Part shown: piece after piece, positions 1 through 13,340 of the stretch | How the letters are laid out: every line of letters starts with the position of its first letter | Numbering within the stretch: position 1 is the first letter of the stretch | Source of the DNA: Epiperipatus broadwayi | Taxonomy: Eukaryota > Onychophora > Udeonychophora > Euonychophora > Peripatidae | DNA: 64,000 nt | Direction: 5' to 3' | NCBI GenBank assembly: GCA_028023455.1 | Contig: JAQFVV010000003.1 | Span: 768,001-832,000 of the forward strand | Notes under the pieces: model-generated | The model's input: only the letters and a program-made list of their open reading frames with translations | What the model was told of the DNA's origin: nothing | Database searches by the model: none | Position numbers and translations under genes: made by a program

Positions 1-790
1 CACTAAATATTATATATATACAATGTGAAATCTTTTGGTTTACTACGAAGCAATTTTCAAATCTAATGAAATGAGAGTAACAAATATAAATATATTAAAT
101 TTATTAAGTGCAAGCAGATGATATAATAATAACATGAATGTTAAAACCCTCAACAGTTGCACCTTAAAAATGCTTATGTGCCAGCCAATCAGATGTAATA
201 ATGACTGCACATGAAAGATTTCATGCTGTTTATATATATAATATTTAGTGAATTAAATGTGAAGGTGTTTTAAGCTTCACAATCTTAGGTGGGGTTCCAT
301 CTTTTTCTCATATTTCTTGCATGTGTTTTTGAATTGAGAGTTCAACATGCAGTCATTATTCCATCTGATTGGCTGTCACATAAGCATTTTTAAGATGAAC
401 TGTCGATGGTTTTAGTTTTCCCATTATTATATCAACTGCTTGTGCTTAATAAATTTAATATATTTACATTTATTACTATCATTTCATTAGATTTGAAAAT
501 TGCTTCATAGTAAATCGAAAGGTTTCATGTTGTTTGTGTATATATAATATTTAGTGAATTAAATGTGAAGGTGTTTTAAACTTTATGCTCTTAGTTCAGA
601 ATGCTTGAGTCTGGCGAATTTATAAATAAATTTAAGTAGAGAAGGTGGGGTTCCATCTTTTTCTCATATTTCTGGCTTGTGTATTTGAATTGAGAGCTCC
701 ATGTGCAGTCATTATTACATCTGATTGGCTGTCACATAAGTATTTTTAAGACACAACTGTCAAAGGTTTTAGTTTTCACATTATTATTAT
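1..790. repeat. Composite inverted and direct repeat, truncated by the window edge
   Basis: Bases 1-213 are the reverse complement of about 345-556, with a loop of about 130 bases. The segment 225-429 then recurs in direct orientation at 529-788, with about 55 extra bases near 597-646. The copies share GTGGGGTTCCATC, TTTTTCTCATATTTCT and GATTGGCTGTCACATAAG. The pattern (arm, loop, inverse arm, loop, half arm) suggests a foldback element arranged as a partial tandem array that continues to the left. No reading frame is evident. Each unit carries an inverted CCAAT (ATTGG), which may be incidental. Confidence 0.75.
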
Positions 791-2448
791 GATAATGTTT
801 GAGTTTTATATTATAATCTTTATTTTATTGTCATAATATTATTTAGTATATATATTTTTTTATTTTAGAAAAATTAGATATATTAGGCAGATGTTTATTT
901 ATTTGTTTGTTTTTGATATATAAAATGGATAGTTTGTTTTATGTGATAGGTTAGGGGATTGTACTAAAGCCAGTATTAACAATATCTTTGGAACATTGAC
1001 TAGGTTTATTATTATATTTGATTAATTTATGTTAGGATAATATTTTAGGGAAAACGATTTGTAAATAAAGTATAATTTTGAAAAAAAAAAAAATTAAAAT
1101 AGTAGTAATTCCAAGGGGAATTTTATATTTTTATTGCAATATTTTCAGCAAATCATAAAGATATTAATCAAAATATTATGATTTTGGGATTTGGTCAACA
1201 ATGGATGGATTTTCATTGAGATCACTAATTCAAACTGATTAGTGATGGGAAATTTGTTAGAAGATGATCAATTATTAAATGTTATTGCTTATGCATTTAT
1301 GGTATTTTTTATGGTTAGACTAGTTGTGATTAATGGATTTGAGAATTAATTAGTTATTGCCTGACATGGTATTTCCCTGCTTATAATTTGAGATTTTGTT
1401 ATTATCTCCATATTTAATGCCAACTTTTTCAATGATTAAAGATAGAGCTAAACAGTTTATTCATCTTTTCAGGGAACTTACTTATTATGATGGGTGATTC
1501 AGTGGATTTGACTTTTTATTTTATTTTGCAAGTGTTCTATTTTAGGTGAATATTATTACAATCGAATTAATATGCATGCATATGGAATAATTTTTGAATA
1601 AGATCATTTTTCTTCATTTGATCAGTTAATATCTGCACTGCTAAATGCTATTATTATCCTTATTAACTGATCATAATTTTAAAAGCTTTGTTTTTTAAGC
1701 CACCACATGGGAATGATCCACTTTTATAATGACATTGTTCTGACCTGAAAGTTATATTCACATTTCACCTGGATTTGGAATAATTTTATATATTATTAAT
1801 TTTTATAGCTGAAAGAATAATGCTTTTGGTTTATTAAAAATTATTATGCAATAATTTTCTATTGGATTATTAGGGTTTATTTATGAGCACATCAGATATT
1901 TTTATAAGTAGGATAAATGTTGATATTTGGCTTTTTTATGGCAGTATCAATAATTAAAGTGTACCAACAAGTATTAAGATATTTAGATAGCTAGATACAT
2001 AAAAATAAGAATCTAGTTTATTATGAATAATATATATATTTTTTTGTTTTCTATTAATGCATTAATTGTGTTATTTTAGTTGACTTTTCTTTATGCAATG
2101 TTTAACGTGATACATATATATTAAAATAAATGTTTTCAGATGTAAATGAATAAATAATCATATGATTATTATTATATTTTTCCTCCAGTTGAGGATAAGT
2201 GTTATCTTACTAAAATGTCAGTAGATTTATTTTATTGAACACGATTATTCACGAAAACAAGTTTCATATATTAAGTTGTTGCTTATTTTCAATATGTGTT
2301 TGGTATTTTAAGAGGAATAAATAGTACATGTGTTTAATTTTATGATTATCAATAAATCTTAATTGGTTCAAGTTTTTTATTTTATTTTTAAAAGTAACTT
2401 TTCTCCTCATCATTTTTTTAATATGAGCTGAAATATCTGATCAATATT
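791..2448. other. AT-rich stretch, nothing recognised
   Basis: Low-complexity AT-rich DNA with an A-run near 1081-1093. I see no supported reading frame, no RNA gene and no repeat pairing with the rest of the window. Confidence 0.5.
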
Positions 2449-2764
<316 letters not shown>

Positions 2765-5699
2765 TTAATATTTTTATAATTGGGGAAATTAGTTATTTGG
2801 TTAGCATAATATTGTTTGTGTTTGTTGTTTGAAAGAGGGTAATTAGAAAATAGCCAATTATTTGAGGAAAACATTTAATTAGATTTTTGAAATGGGATCA
2901 TTTAATTCTTTTTTTTTTTTTTGGTCATGCATATAATAAGTTGAATATTAACTTATTAGTAAATGGTAAGATGAAATGGATTATGTTTCCAGAAAATGTC
3001 TTCATTTTCAATGAAACAATTTTAACTAGGTGTAGGATAATAAAATTGTTTTTGAATTAAAATTTGAGTAGTTTTTGTTGAAAAATCAATCAAGATAATT
3101 TGAATACTTTAATTTTTTTTATTAATATTTATTGCTCTTTAAGAGATTATTTATTAATAATTAAGATTGTATTGAAGATTTAAATATAGAGATTTTATAG
3201 AAATTGGGTTTATATATGTGTGTAATTGAGGTTTTGAAAGAAGAGTCTCTTTTAGCCTCTTGATATTGATAATTATTTAATATTATCATTTGAAAAGCAA
3301 ATAGATTTTTAGATTAGAGCTGCAGATATATTGCATTCATGAACAGTTCTGTCTATGAATTAATACTTAATGCAGTTTCTTAGCATATGATTTATATTGT
3401 TTTATATATTACTAATATTGGATTACTTTTAATCAATGTTCATAAATTTTTGAAAGAAATCACAGACCTATATCTGTAGTATTTGAATTTATTTCAATTA
3501 ACAGTTTTATTTATTGAGTTAAAAAATAAATTGTTTGAAATGATGTACTTTATAAAAGTCTGTAAATTTAAAATAAATTTCTAAGATATATCTATTATAG
3601 CTAACATTATTAATACATTTGAGGGTTTGAGTTATTCACTTTATTCATTATTTATATATTATATGAAAAAATATTTTTAGTGGTATTATTAAATAAATAA
3701 AAAAATAACAAAAAAATATTTGGGAATGATAATAAATTTATGTGGAGTTTTTGATCCTAATTCATGTGTAATTCCTATTTGAGAATTTTTGATTTTGGAA
3801 CATAAATTAGGGTTTTTAATATAAAGAATTAAAAAAATTTTTATGGGAAAGATATATGTAAGAGATCATTGTACATATTTGTAAAATTAGTTTTAATAAT
3901 TATGCTTAATAATAGATAAGGATTATTTCCTTCTATTTTTATGAGACAATCTCATTTGGTGGTAACATTAAGACTGTCATTACCTTTATAAATAAAATGC
4001 ATAATTTACGGAGAGTTAAATAAAATATTGATTATGTTTGCATATATAATTTCAAGAGGAATTTATTCAATGTTAATGTCATTCATAATTTGGAAATATT
4101 ATTTGTGTTTTATATCTGTTCAATTAACTGAAAATATGACCACAGCCCATTTGTTATTAAGATGGATAAAGAAACAAAAATATTTAGTTAATACTTCAAT
4201 ATCAATGTTGTTTTTGTTTAAATATTTTTAATACTATAATTATATATTAGGTTAATGTTGTTAAGAATTATGATCATTTTGATAATTATAAGATAATTAT
4301 AATTATAATAATAATTATAAGATAATAATTATATGATAATTCATGAGAGAAAAAATTGAAGATTTGTACTGATCTTTGGTGAGAAATAGTTTTATTTACT
4401 TTATTCAAGATATCTATTAGTTTTATGGTGTTTCTGATCTTTTTCCCCAGAAGATTAATTTCATTTATAAAAATTAAATTCATTTTGACCCCTTCAGGGA
4501 ATTTTTATTTTGATTCTGTTTCAAATTCTGTTACTGAATACTGCTATATTATTGACACCTGGAGTATATGTTGCTTGAATTTATTGTAGCTCAATAAAAA
4601 ATATAATTAGGAAATTCATAGGTTAAGTTTAATTGTAGAATTGGGGTTATATTATTCTTCAAGAAATAGAATATTATAAATCAAGGTTATTTCTGATTCA
4701 GTTTGTGGAAAAACATTTTTTGTTGCTATGCTTCACATGTAATAATTGGGTGACACTTTTTAGGTATTTGTTGCTTCATCAGATTATTCTAAAATTCATC
4801 ATTTTGGGTTTGAAGCATCAGCTCAATATTGATGTTTTATTAATATTATTTAATTCCTTATTTTAATTTATTGATAAAGTTCATATATGACATTATTCAG
4901 GATATTGATAGTTTTGGTGATTTCTTTAGTTTTAATACGGTCAGTTTGGTTTTATCAGAAAAGGAAGAGAAAGTCATGGAACGATTTGACTTTTTGAGTT
5001 AAGTTTTGATTCATTCACATCAAGACAATGACTTTCTTCATTGCATTTGTTTTTATTATTACTATGATTTTTTAAATTTTATTGTGATTTTATTAAATTC
5101 TTGCCTTTTAATTAGGATAGAAATAATTCAATTCAAAGGCTAATATTTTGCTGTGGTGTTTTTAATTGTTTTGTCGTTAGTTTGGTTCATGGAGGAGATT
5201 TTCCATTAAGTAATTTTATTATGTGTTAAACATTATTCTATTTAATTTCAAACTTTAGAATAAATTGGACTACCTTTTTCTTTTACTTGTTTTTAAAGCA
5301 AATTCTTTTTGTAAGATATTAGATAAATAAATGATTTTAAATCATAAACTTATTAAAACAGCTATTAGAAAGTATAAAATTCATCAAATTTGATCTCAAA
5401 TAAATAAATAAATACATTTTTACAAGTTGAATTCATGTTAAGAGAAATACAATTCTGATAAAACAATAAAAATTGATTGAGAATATTTAAAGAAAACATT
5501 ATAATACTGTTTTTAAATAAGAATGGGAGATAAAATAGAATTATAATTGATATTGAAAGAGCAATTATTCTTTTAAATTTTGTAAGATTCTGTAGGCAAA
5601 GGGCATAAGATTCAGGTTGAACATGAATGGGGTTGTGAAAGGGTTAACTAGAATAAAAATGTTTAAATCACTTAGGAAGTTTAAGAAGAAGTAGGAATT
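2765..5699. other. AT-rich stretch, nothing recognised
   Basis: Intergenic or intronic AT-rich DNA. Short AT-rich near-repeats of ATAATTATAAGATAATTAT type occur around 4280-4340. Open frames here, including one of 67 codons at 4028-4231, have low-complexity hydrophobic composition and no recognisable motif, so I do not call genes. Confidence 0.5.
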
Positions 5700-5980
5700 A
5701 AAACAGGCAAAACTCTCTATACGTATTGTCACTTAGTGCAAGCCAGAGTAATCAATGGCTTCCAAAAGGCTTGTGCATAAAATCCCCATCTAGTGCCTAC
5801 TCATCCAATATCTCCAGACTAGTTTCTGGCTTGTGGCACTAGATGGGGATTTTATGCACAAGCCTTCTGGCATCCATTGATTACTCTGGCTTGCACTGAG
5901 TGGCAAAACATATATAGTTTTGTTTGTTTTAATAACAGTTATGAGCAAGCATAAGAAATAGCGATCATGTGAAGAAGTAG
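5700..5980 (+). repeat. Palindromic MITE-like repeat, family P, copy 1
   Basis: Two near-perfect 68-base arms (5730-5797 and 5835-5902) form a hairpin around a 37-base centre. Arm landmarks are TGCAAGCCAGAGTAATCAATGG and GCACTAGATGGGGATTTTATG. The palindrome lies inside longer conserved flanks: AAACAGGCAAAACTCT on the left and ACAGTTATGAGCAAGCATAA followed by CGATCATGTGA on the right. Related copies occur near 20035-20200, 33184-33580, 30536-30605 (core missing) and, more distantly, 25501-25650. No coding capacity is seen; it is probably a non-autonomous DNA element. Confidence 0.85.
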
Positions 5981-5989
5981 GAATGTTAA

Positions 5990-8900
5990 TAAAAGAATAT
6001 ATAATAGTATTGTATTTAAAACTTTTACTGAAAAATAAAAGTAAAAAAAAAATTATCTGAATTTGAGTTCAACCATGAAGGGTTATGCCTTCTTGTTTGA
6101 TGAAGAAATAGTAAATGGATAGAAACTAAAACCAGTGACAGTCAATAAATGCTTAAAAAAATGAGTAAAATTGTATTAATGTTGTATTTCTAATAGTGAA
6201 TCTGGCTAATAATCAATTTACAATTGTTGATTTAAAGCAATAATTTGATAATAATAGGCTGCCTCAGAATAATATTTATTCTCATGGAAAGACATATCCT
6301 AAAATTTCTATTGCTAAAATATTAATAAAAAAATCCTGACATTTTATGTATATATTAATTTATATAAGCCCACAATAAGTTCCATATCCAATGTTGACAT
6401 ATAAACAAAAAGCATGTCAATGGAAAAATAAATTTGTGAATCATATTCAATTCTCTAAAAATATGGAAAAATAAATTAGTCAATTATCTTCAATTTCCTA
6501 AAAAATATGATTTAATTAATTTAAATGCAAGATTCATGTGAACAGAATAATGTATTGCTAATACAGTTATAGTCAGAATTTGGAATAAAAGAGAAATACC
6601 CAGAACTCAATTGTAATGAAATTGGTAAATCAATTCATCTGTTTTTAATATTTTTAATAAGTGGAGGAGTTTTCAATGAGATATTATTATTATATTTGAA
6701 GAATTTTTAAATTTAAAATAATTATTAGAATTCTAAGATTAATTGGAAGGAAAATTTTCCAAGTAAGATATATTAATTTATGATAAAGGAGAGGATATGA
6801 ACTTTCAATTTAAATAAATATGATTATTATAAGTACTAGTTAGAAATAATTTGATTCAGAAAAGTGTAGTCTAATAATTAAGCTTATAATTAAAATTAAA
6901 GAATATTCTATTATAAAGTTATGACTAACATTCCTCATCTATATTCAGTGATGAATCCATAGACTAATTCTATTTCTCAGAAATTGAATAGAGCTTGATT
7001 AATTTCAGTTAAAATTTTAAAAAAAATCAGCACATAAATAGAGGGGGATAAATAAAATGTTTAAATAAAATATATGTAAAATCTAAAATTATTATATCTT
7101 TTAGATATAAGACTTACAGTTAAGGGAATAAGAGCAAGACATAATTCATAGTAAGTTGTTTGAGCGTTTACACAAAGAGTTCCTAACAATTAATATTTTG
7201 AGTTCACTATGCTATTATTAAAGTGTTATTTTTTGTAATGCATAGAAAAAACAATAAAGAAAATTAAAGTATAATGGATTATATTTTAATGTAATATTCT
7301 AATAAATGAAATGATAATTCAAGGGAAATAAAACAGGTTATTTGAATGGTATAAATTATCTAATTATACAGAAAAATTTAATTGCATCTCTTATTAGTTG
7401 AAAAATTCTGATAAAATTAATTTTACAAGGTTAATTTTAAATATAAATATAACCAAGAAGTTTTCATTCTAAAGATGTTAAGAAGTCAACTGTAATTAAA
7501 ATTTAAATAAAATATTAAAGAAAAATCATATCTATAAAATTTAAATTCATTATATCATTCTACCCTAAGAAAACAGTTTAGTGGTGTCTTTGATTTACAA
7601 AATTAATATTTAAAATTAAAAAAAAAATGAATTTATTTAAAAATATTGCTTTGTAAAAACAAAGATTGATAAGGAGATTTATTTTTGAGTTTAGAAAAAG
7701 TTTATTATATACATTTTATGAAATAAGCTTATTATTAAAACATTTTTATAATGGTAAATGTTATATATTTCTGAAATTGAATTATAAAAGTTAATTCTAG
7801 TAATATTATTATTTCTGCTATTTTTGAATGAGTGTCAACAATATTTATAAAAGTGCTCTTTTTAATTTCAGGATTAATAATAAAATTTAGTATTAAATAT
7901 AAATAAAATTTTTGTTTTATTTCATTTATTACTTCAATGATTTCTTTAAAGTTATTTCTCAAAATTTAGTATAAATCTTAATTGCAACTGATGGATTAGA
8001 TTTGGTATCACATATTTTAGTAATTAATTATCAAAGTGGGCAATCAAGTAGAACAGGTATACTAGCTATTTTGAAGAATATGGGGCTTTTTTTTTGTTGT
8101 TTTATGTAATACATATTTATGAAAATTATGGAAATTCGATTTTTTTAGAACATTTTTTTTATTATAATATTATTTTAATAGTAACTTTAATGATTGTATT
8201 GATTAGAATTACTAAAAAAAAATTCAAATTTTTTTACCAATACCAGCAGCAATGACTTTTTGACTTGGTTTTTGACATTAGTTTATTCTTCAACTTTGAT
8301 CACTACTGGAGAATATTTAATGATTTGGTTTTCAGAATTTTTGAGAAAAATTGTGATTTGAAACTAGCTTTTTAATATTTGTGTTTAGTTTACAATATTT
8401 GTAACAATAATTATTGCAAATTTTGAATTTGATATTTAAAAAAAATATTGCTGTATCAACTTTAAGTCATTTAGATTTAATAATAAAAATTCTTATTAAC
8501 TTTTTCCATTAATTGACATATGCAAGATTTAAGGCTTTATTGTCTGTTTGGAAAAAATATCATAATTTTAATCATATCCAGGATATTCAGATGTTATGGT
8601 TTATTATGAATCAATTAAAAAAAATTAGAATTTGTTTAAATGCAGCTAATTTGTCATTATTTGGAATACCTTTTTGTAATTAGGAGTCCAATTTTAGAAA
8701 TATACAGTTATTGAAACTGGATTTCTGTTTTATTTATAGGCTATTTATAGCAAAACAACTGCATCTTATTCAATTCAAATATTATATCATTCTTTTTGAA
8801 AATTCATTCATTCCAAAATATTTTTTTTATTTGAAGGGAAATGTATGATTTTATATTCTACCTTAATAATAAAATGGGGACAATTATAGGAGAAATAGCA

Positions 8901-9585
8901 TTGGATTTTGTTTAGTAATCCAGTTTAAATTATTTTTGTTATTAAAATTAATAACACTGTTAGTAATGATGACTAGTATTTTTATTATTATAACAATTAA
9001 AGGGACATGTACATATATTTTGAATAAAAAGTTAAAAATTATTGTCTTTTTTTCTCAAATGTGAATTTTTCATTGTTTATGATTATAAAATGAAGAAAGA
9101 TTTCATCAATAAAAATATACAAATCATGATTTGAATTAATTGATTTTCAAGAAGTTTATTATAGTTCAATGAGTCTTCAAAAAATTCAAAGTAATTATGT
9201 TAGAGTATATTTAATTGTAAATATAAGAACCCCATACGAGAAAAGCTTCATAAAGTCCAATTTATTTATTTGTTTAAACAGTATGAGTTTTATCGACTTT
9301 CGATGATTACAAGTGATAGACATAATATAAATTAGAAAATGGGAGTGGGTGTATATATATGCTGTTATTGCTCATTTACACAAAATTTAAGATTACATTA
9401 GTCTTAGTTAAAGCGTATACTTTTATAATTAAGGTAGATTTATTTTAATGTTAATTTATTAAGCTCATAAATATATTAAAGTGCAATAAGAAATTGCTCC
9501 AACATTTCTTTTGGTTTTTATGACATTAATCTTGTGAAATGTTTATAAATGGCTTAGTGAATCACGAATCAAGATATGATAAAAG
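5990..9585. other. AT-rich stretch, nothing recognised
   Basis: About 3.6 kb of AT-rich DNA with short homopolymer runs. I found no coherent protein similarity in either strand and no repeats matching the other families here. Short open frames such as 7735-7962 on the minus strand look random. Confidence 0.45.
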
Positions 9586-10470
9586 TTTGATGATGAAATT
9601 TCTTAACTTGAATTCAATTAAATGCAAAATCAAGAGCTTCATCTTTTTGTATTCTGGATTTATGTTATCTGTTACGAATGCTATTCTTGCCAATTCACCA
9701 AATGATATTTAATATTTGAATGCAGCATATATAGACTTTGGTTTAGTTATGAATATTCAAAAACATTATGAACTTTATCAGTTAGTGATGGGAAAAAATA
9801 TACAACAACTTCTGTCTTGGCTAATTATCACCTTGAGAATGTAAACTAATTTAAATTTCTTCATAGCTTTTAGAGTAGAAAAGTAGACTAAGATACTCAA
9901 ATGCAATACAGACCCAATATATATGCTACTGCTGCTACTTTTAATAAATTAAACAGAGTGTTTATTTCTGGTAAAATAACTTCTACAAGTAAATTACTTT
10001 ATTTAGAGGTATTATTTTAGTTAAATTTATTGCATGGAAATGAGACATGGACACCCTAGCAATATAACATAAAAGCGTTAGAAAAAATTTATTTAAGAAA
10101 GATTTATACAATTCTAAAAATACACTCGCAAGATCACAAGATCTTCAACTTGCTGGATATATATTTGTCTGTCATAGTAAAATCACATCTCCATCGAACT
10201 GGACATCTGAAAAAAATGAACAATACAAAATTTTCTAAAAAATATTTATAATCATCTAGAGCATTGTATTCCTGAGAGAGTCAGACCCTATTGATATTAT
10301 AATGATATTTTAAATACATTCTAAAAAAATATAATGTTGATTGTTTTCATTATTTATGGCTTGAATAGGAAGGACAGTTATCTAGAATAAAAAAACTCTT
10401 TCAGAAAAACAAGTATTCTATAAAAGATATTAAAAGCAATAGGGCAAAATGTTAAATAAATAGAACAGTA
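9586..10470 (+). mobile_element. Decayed non-LTR retrotransposon (LINE), reverse transcriptase and C-terminal part, copy 1
   Basis: Conceptual translation over several frames gives an ordered series of LINE landmarks. Around 9680-9770 there is a degraded active-site neighbourhood followed by DFGLVMNIQKT. Next comes an SFSDGKKYTTTSV-like thumb region, then NETWT near 10040 (the usual YGCETWT motif), then a run containing ALEKIYLRKIY, HRTGHLKKMN (normally RWTGHVVRM) and YNDILNTF (normally YKDTLK). The order and spacing are those of the widespread animal LINE type annotated as endonuclease-reverse transcriptase. Many stops and frameshifts make it a dead relic, and the 5' part is absent. A second, closely similar copy in the same orientation starts near 23300. 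Confidence 0.75.
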
Positions 10471-12187
10471 AACCATATCTTTTATATATGGTAATAGTTG
10501 TTGTTTGAATAATGATTTGTATAGGCATTACAAAAATCTTCTCTGGGATATTTTTTTTTCTTTTCGAGTTGGAGTGGTTCGATGGCAAGTGACTGTTTCC
10601 GATGATGATAGTTAGAAAAGTTATATCAGATTATATTTTCGTGTTATAACTATTTGTGGCACTTCCATTTCAGGAAAGGATTTAATAAATTAATCATTAG
10701 ATAAAATAGTATTATCAATAATTTAAATTATCCTGGAAAGACAGCTTAAGATGAAGATAAAAGAAAGTTCAGGAGGAAAAAAATCTTTAACTTGTTGTCA
10801 TTATGACAGGAAAACAAAAAAAAAAGTCAATTCCACAGATAGTTTAAGTGAAAGAGGCCATGTGGAAGATTAAATTTTTGATCTGTTCTGAAAATAGATG
10901 TCACTTAAATTTCTCTTTAGCCAGTAATTCCCAGGCAGCTCTTTCCCAATGAAGAGAACTGCGTCTTTGGTTACATTTAGGACAAATAATAAACGCAATG
11001 TTTGCATATATTGTGTCATAGTTTTGTAATCTCGATTTGGGATCTAAACACGAAGACAAACTTTTTTTACGATTGACAAAAAAAAAAAGTGGGAAAAAAG
11101 CAGTCTGAAGAGAGAAAGCGAGGAAAGATCAAATTAATACAATTTAATATAAATGATTAAAATTAGATTGGAAACAAGTCAGTGAACTGATTAACTCTTG
11201 TTATATAATCATCGTATCCAACTATTAAAAAAAAAAACCTTTTCTGACTCAGCAAACACAATCACGCAAAACACATATAATTCTAATTATATTCTCAATA
11301 CAAAGATGTTTTACAATTTTTTATTCAATCATTATATAAATATAAATACGCATTAATTAAAGATTATAATATATAGGTACTTTTAAATATAGAGATGCTA
11401 GAAAAAATATGATAAAGACATATCAAGTAATGACAAAGTACCATGGATGTTGCACTTTGTTCCTTATGTGGCTTAATGTAGCGATAGAGGGAGACTTAAT
11501 GGTTAAAGATTTCATATAGAAATCCAATGACAGAAGGTCATGACCTCCAGAGCAATGAACTTTTCAATTATTATTATTATAGTATTTTGTTGCCTAGTTA
11601 GAATTAACATTTATATGAACAAGTCAAATGTAATAAATTTATGAATCCTCAATTTCTAACTAGGTGTAATTCACCATTTAATGAACTTTGGGTGTCTTAA
11701 ATATATCTAGATCATTTAAGCTCTTTTTGTGCTTTATCTGATATGTTGCTGTCTGTAACAAACAAGCTATTTTGGTAACTAATAAAGATATAATAATCCA
11801 AATATAAACTCAACAAATAAATAAAGTGCCTAATGAATATTTACTTTAAATAAGTATAACTACCCCACCCCCTTTTAAAAAAAAGAACAAGAATAAAGTT
11901 ATAGACAAATAGGAGAAAAAAATTTGAAAGTAAACTGCTGGAAATGTAATTAAAAGTGGAAAGTAAAATTATACAAATATATAATGTTATTGCTATTATT
12001 AATGCAAAGAAATGACTTGTGGTAGAAAAGTTAATAATATTATGATCAAGTTATATACCAAATTAAGAACTGAAAATGGTAAGATAAAAAAAAAGAAAAA
12101 ATCAAAAAGAAATATCAAAAACAATGCCTATACTTTTATAAGTAAAGAATTTATCTTACAACGCAGCTGGAGAGACTTTTTTGATTA
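10471..12187. other. AT-rich stretch with a slightly GC-richer patch
   Basis: Mostly featureless AT-rich DNA downstream of the LINE relic. The patch 11430-11560 is less AT-biased and contains AGGTCATGACCT at 11535-11546, a perfect inverted pair of AGGTCA half-sites. No gene is supported. Confidence 0.45.
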
Positions 12188-12522
12188 GTATAGATCAGAG
12201 GTCACCAAAGTGGTCTATATAGACCCCTAGGGGTCTATTTAACAAAAGTAGGGGTCAATCTGAGCCAGGGGGTCGATTGGGAGTCAAAGGAAAAACAATT
12301 CTTAATATGCAAATCACACATATTTTTCATAAAATTATTGTTACACAATATAAAATTACTTTAATAAATGTTTAAAATCATAAAATAAATGTACAAACAC
12401 AGTACCTAATAGATAGTTTTATTTTAATTAATTAAAAATTACTTTTTTGTGGGTCAATAGAGATTTCAAAAAATTATATAGGGGTCTATGATCAAAAAAG
12501 TTTGGTGACCCCTAGTATAGAT
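12188..12522. mobile_element. Non-autonomous hAT transposon (MITE) with target duplication
   Basis: The element occupies 12196-12514 (319 bases). Its ends are CAGAGGTCACCAAA on the left and, read inward from the right, TAGGGGTCACCAAA, matching at 12 of 14 positions. It is flanked by an exact 8-bp duplication, GTATAGAT, at 12188-12195 and 12515-12522. An 8-bp duplication and a CAG-type terminus are hallmarks of the hAT superfamily. Subterminal blocks rich in GGGGTCTAT and GGGTCAAT recur near both ends, as expected for transposase-binding sites. No reading frame is present, so it would have needed transposase in trans. Confidence 0.9.
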
Positions 12523-12990
12523 TATTAACCATTCATAGTTAACTCTTATATATGAAGTTCATTTAATTATTCACCAATTAGTAATTGTATTGGTAATTTG
12601 ACTTTAGCACATGTCCTGATATGCTGTAAAATATATTACTATAACTATAAAATCATTTACTTGTGTTACTACACAACCTCATATAATAACCATATTTTTC
12701 ATCATCGCTATACAAAATCATGGAGGGCATAACTTAAGTAAATTATTATCTCAATAATTTTCACAATGAAGAATTAAAATCAGAATAACTGGCATAAAAG
12801 CTTGCTTCTATTCTCAATTGAAACTATAGTTGTTATATTTTTTAAAAAGGCACTCTTTATTGAAAAACTTAATGGTTTTTATATTTCAATATTTAAATTG
12901 TCATCTGAGTGAGTATTATATATTTTAAATATATCTCAATCACTTTCTATTTAGAAATATATATGCGAAGTGTATAAATATATACATACA
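12523..12990. other. AT-rich spacer, nothing recognised
   Basis: Spacer between the hAT MITE and the next foldback repeat. No motif or repeat is supported. Confidence 0.4.
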
Positions 12991-13340
12991 AAAATATTCA
13001 AATATCAAATCACTTCCATTATTAAGAAATTCAGCTAAATCCTCTGTGAATAATAATAAAAAGATGTATTTCAAAATAGCCAGTCCAAAAAAGTACCTCT
13101 TTGAAACTGTACGCTATTAGATCACAAATATTGAAACACAAACTCATTTAAGCAAAGAGAAAAATTTAAATAAGCAATAATCTTAAATTTCTCATGTTTC
13201 AGTATTTAAGATTTAATAACATTCAGTTTCAAAGAGATATATTTTTCGACTGGCTACTTTGAAATTCAATCTTATATATTTATTCATAGAGAGTATAGCT
13301 GAATTTGTTAATGATAGAAGTGTTTCATATTTGGATATTT
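12991..13340. repeat. Foldback element
   Basis: Two imperfect arms of about 120 bases (12991-13110 and 13223-13340) are reverse complements around a loop of about 112 bases. Landmarks are TTCAAAATAGCCAGTC opposite GACTGGCTACTTTGAA, and CTCTTTGAAACTG opposite CAGTTTCAAAGAG. It is non-coding. The arms have diverged with several indels, so the insertion is not recent. No target duplication is obvious. Confidence 0.8.

Noticed and set aside
1-790. Possible CRISPR-like array
   Set aside because: Units are long, inverted and unequal, with no short regular spacers. The genome is clearly eukaryotic.
4028-4231. 67-codon frame as a small membrane protein
   Set aside because: The hydrophobic composition is expected from AT-rich DNA, and there is no promoter, conserved copy or motif.
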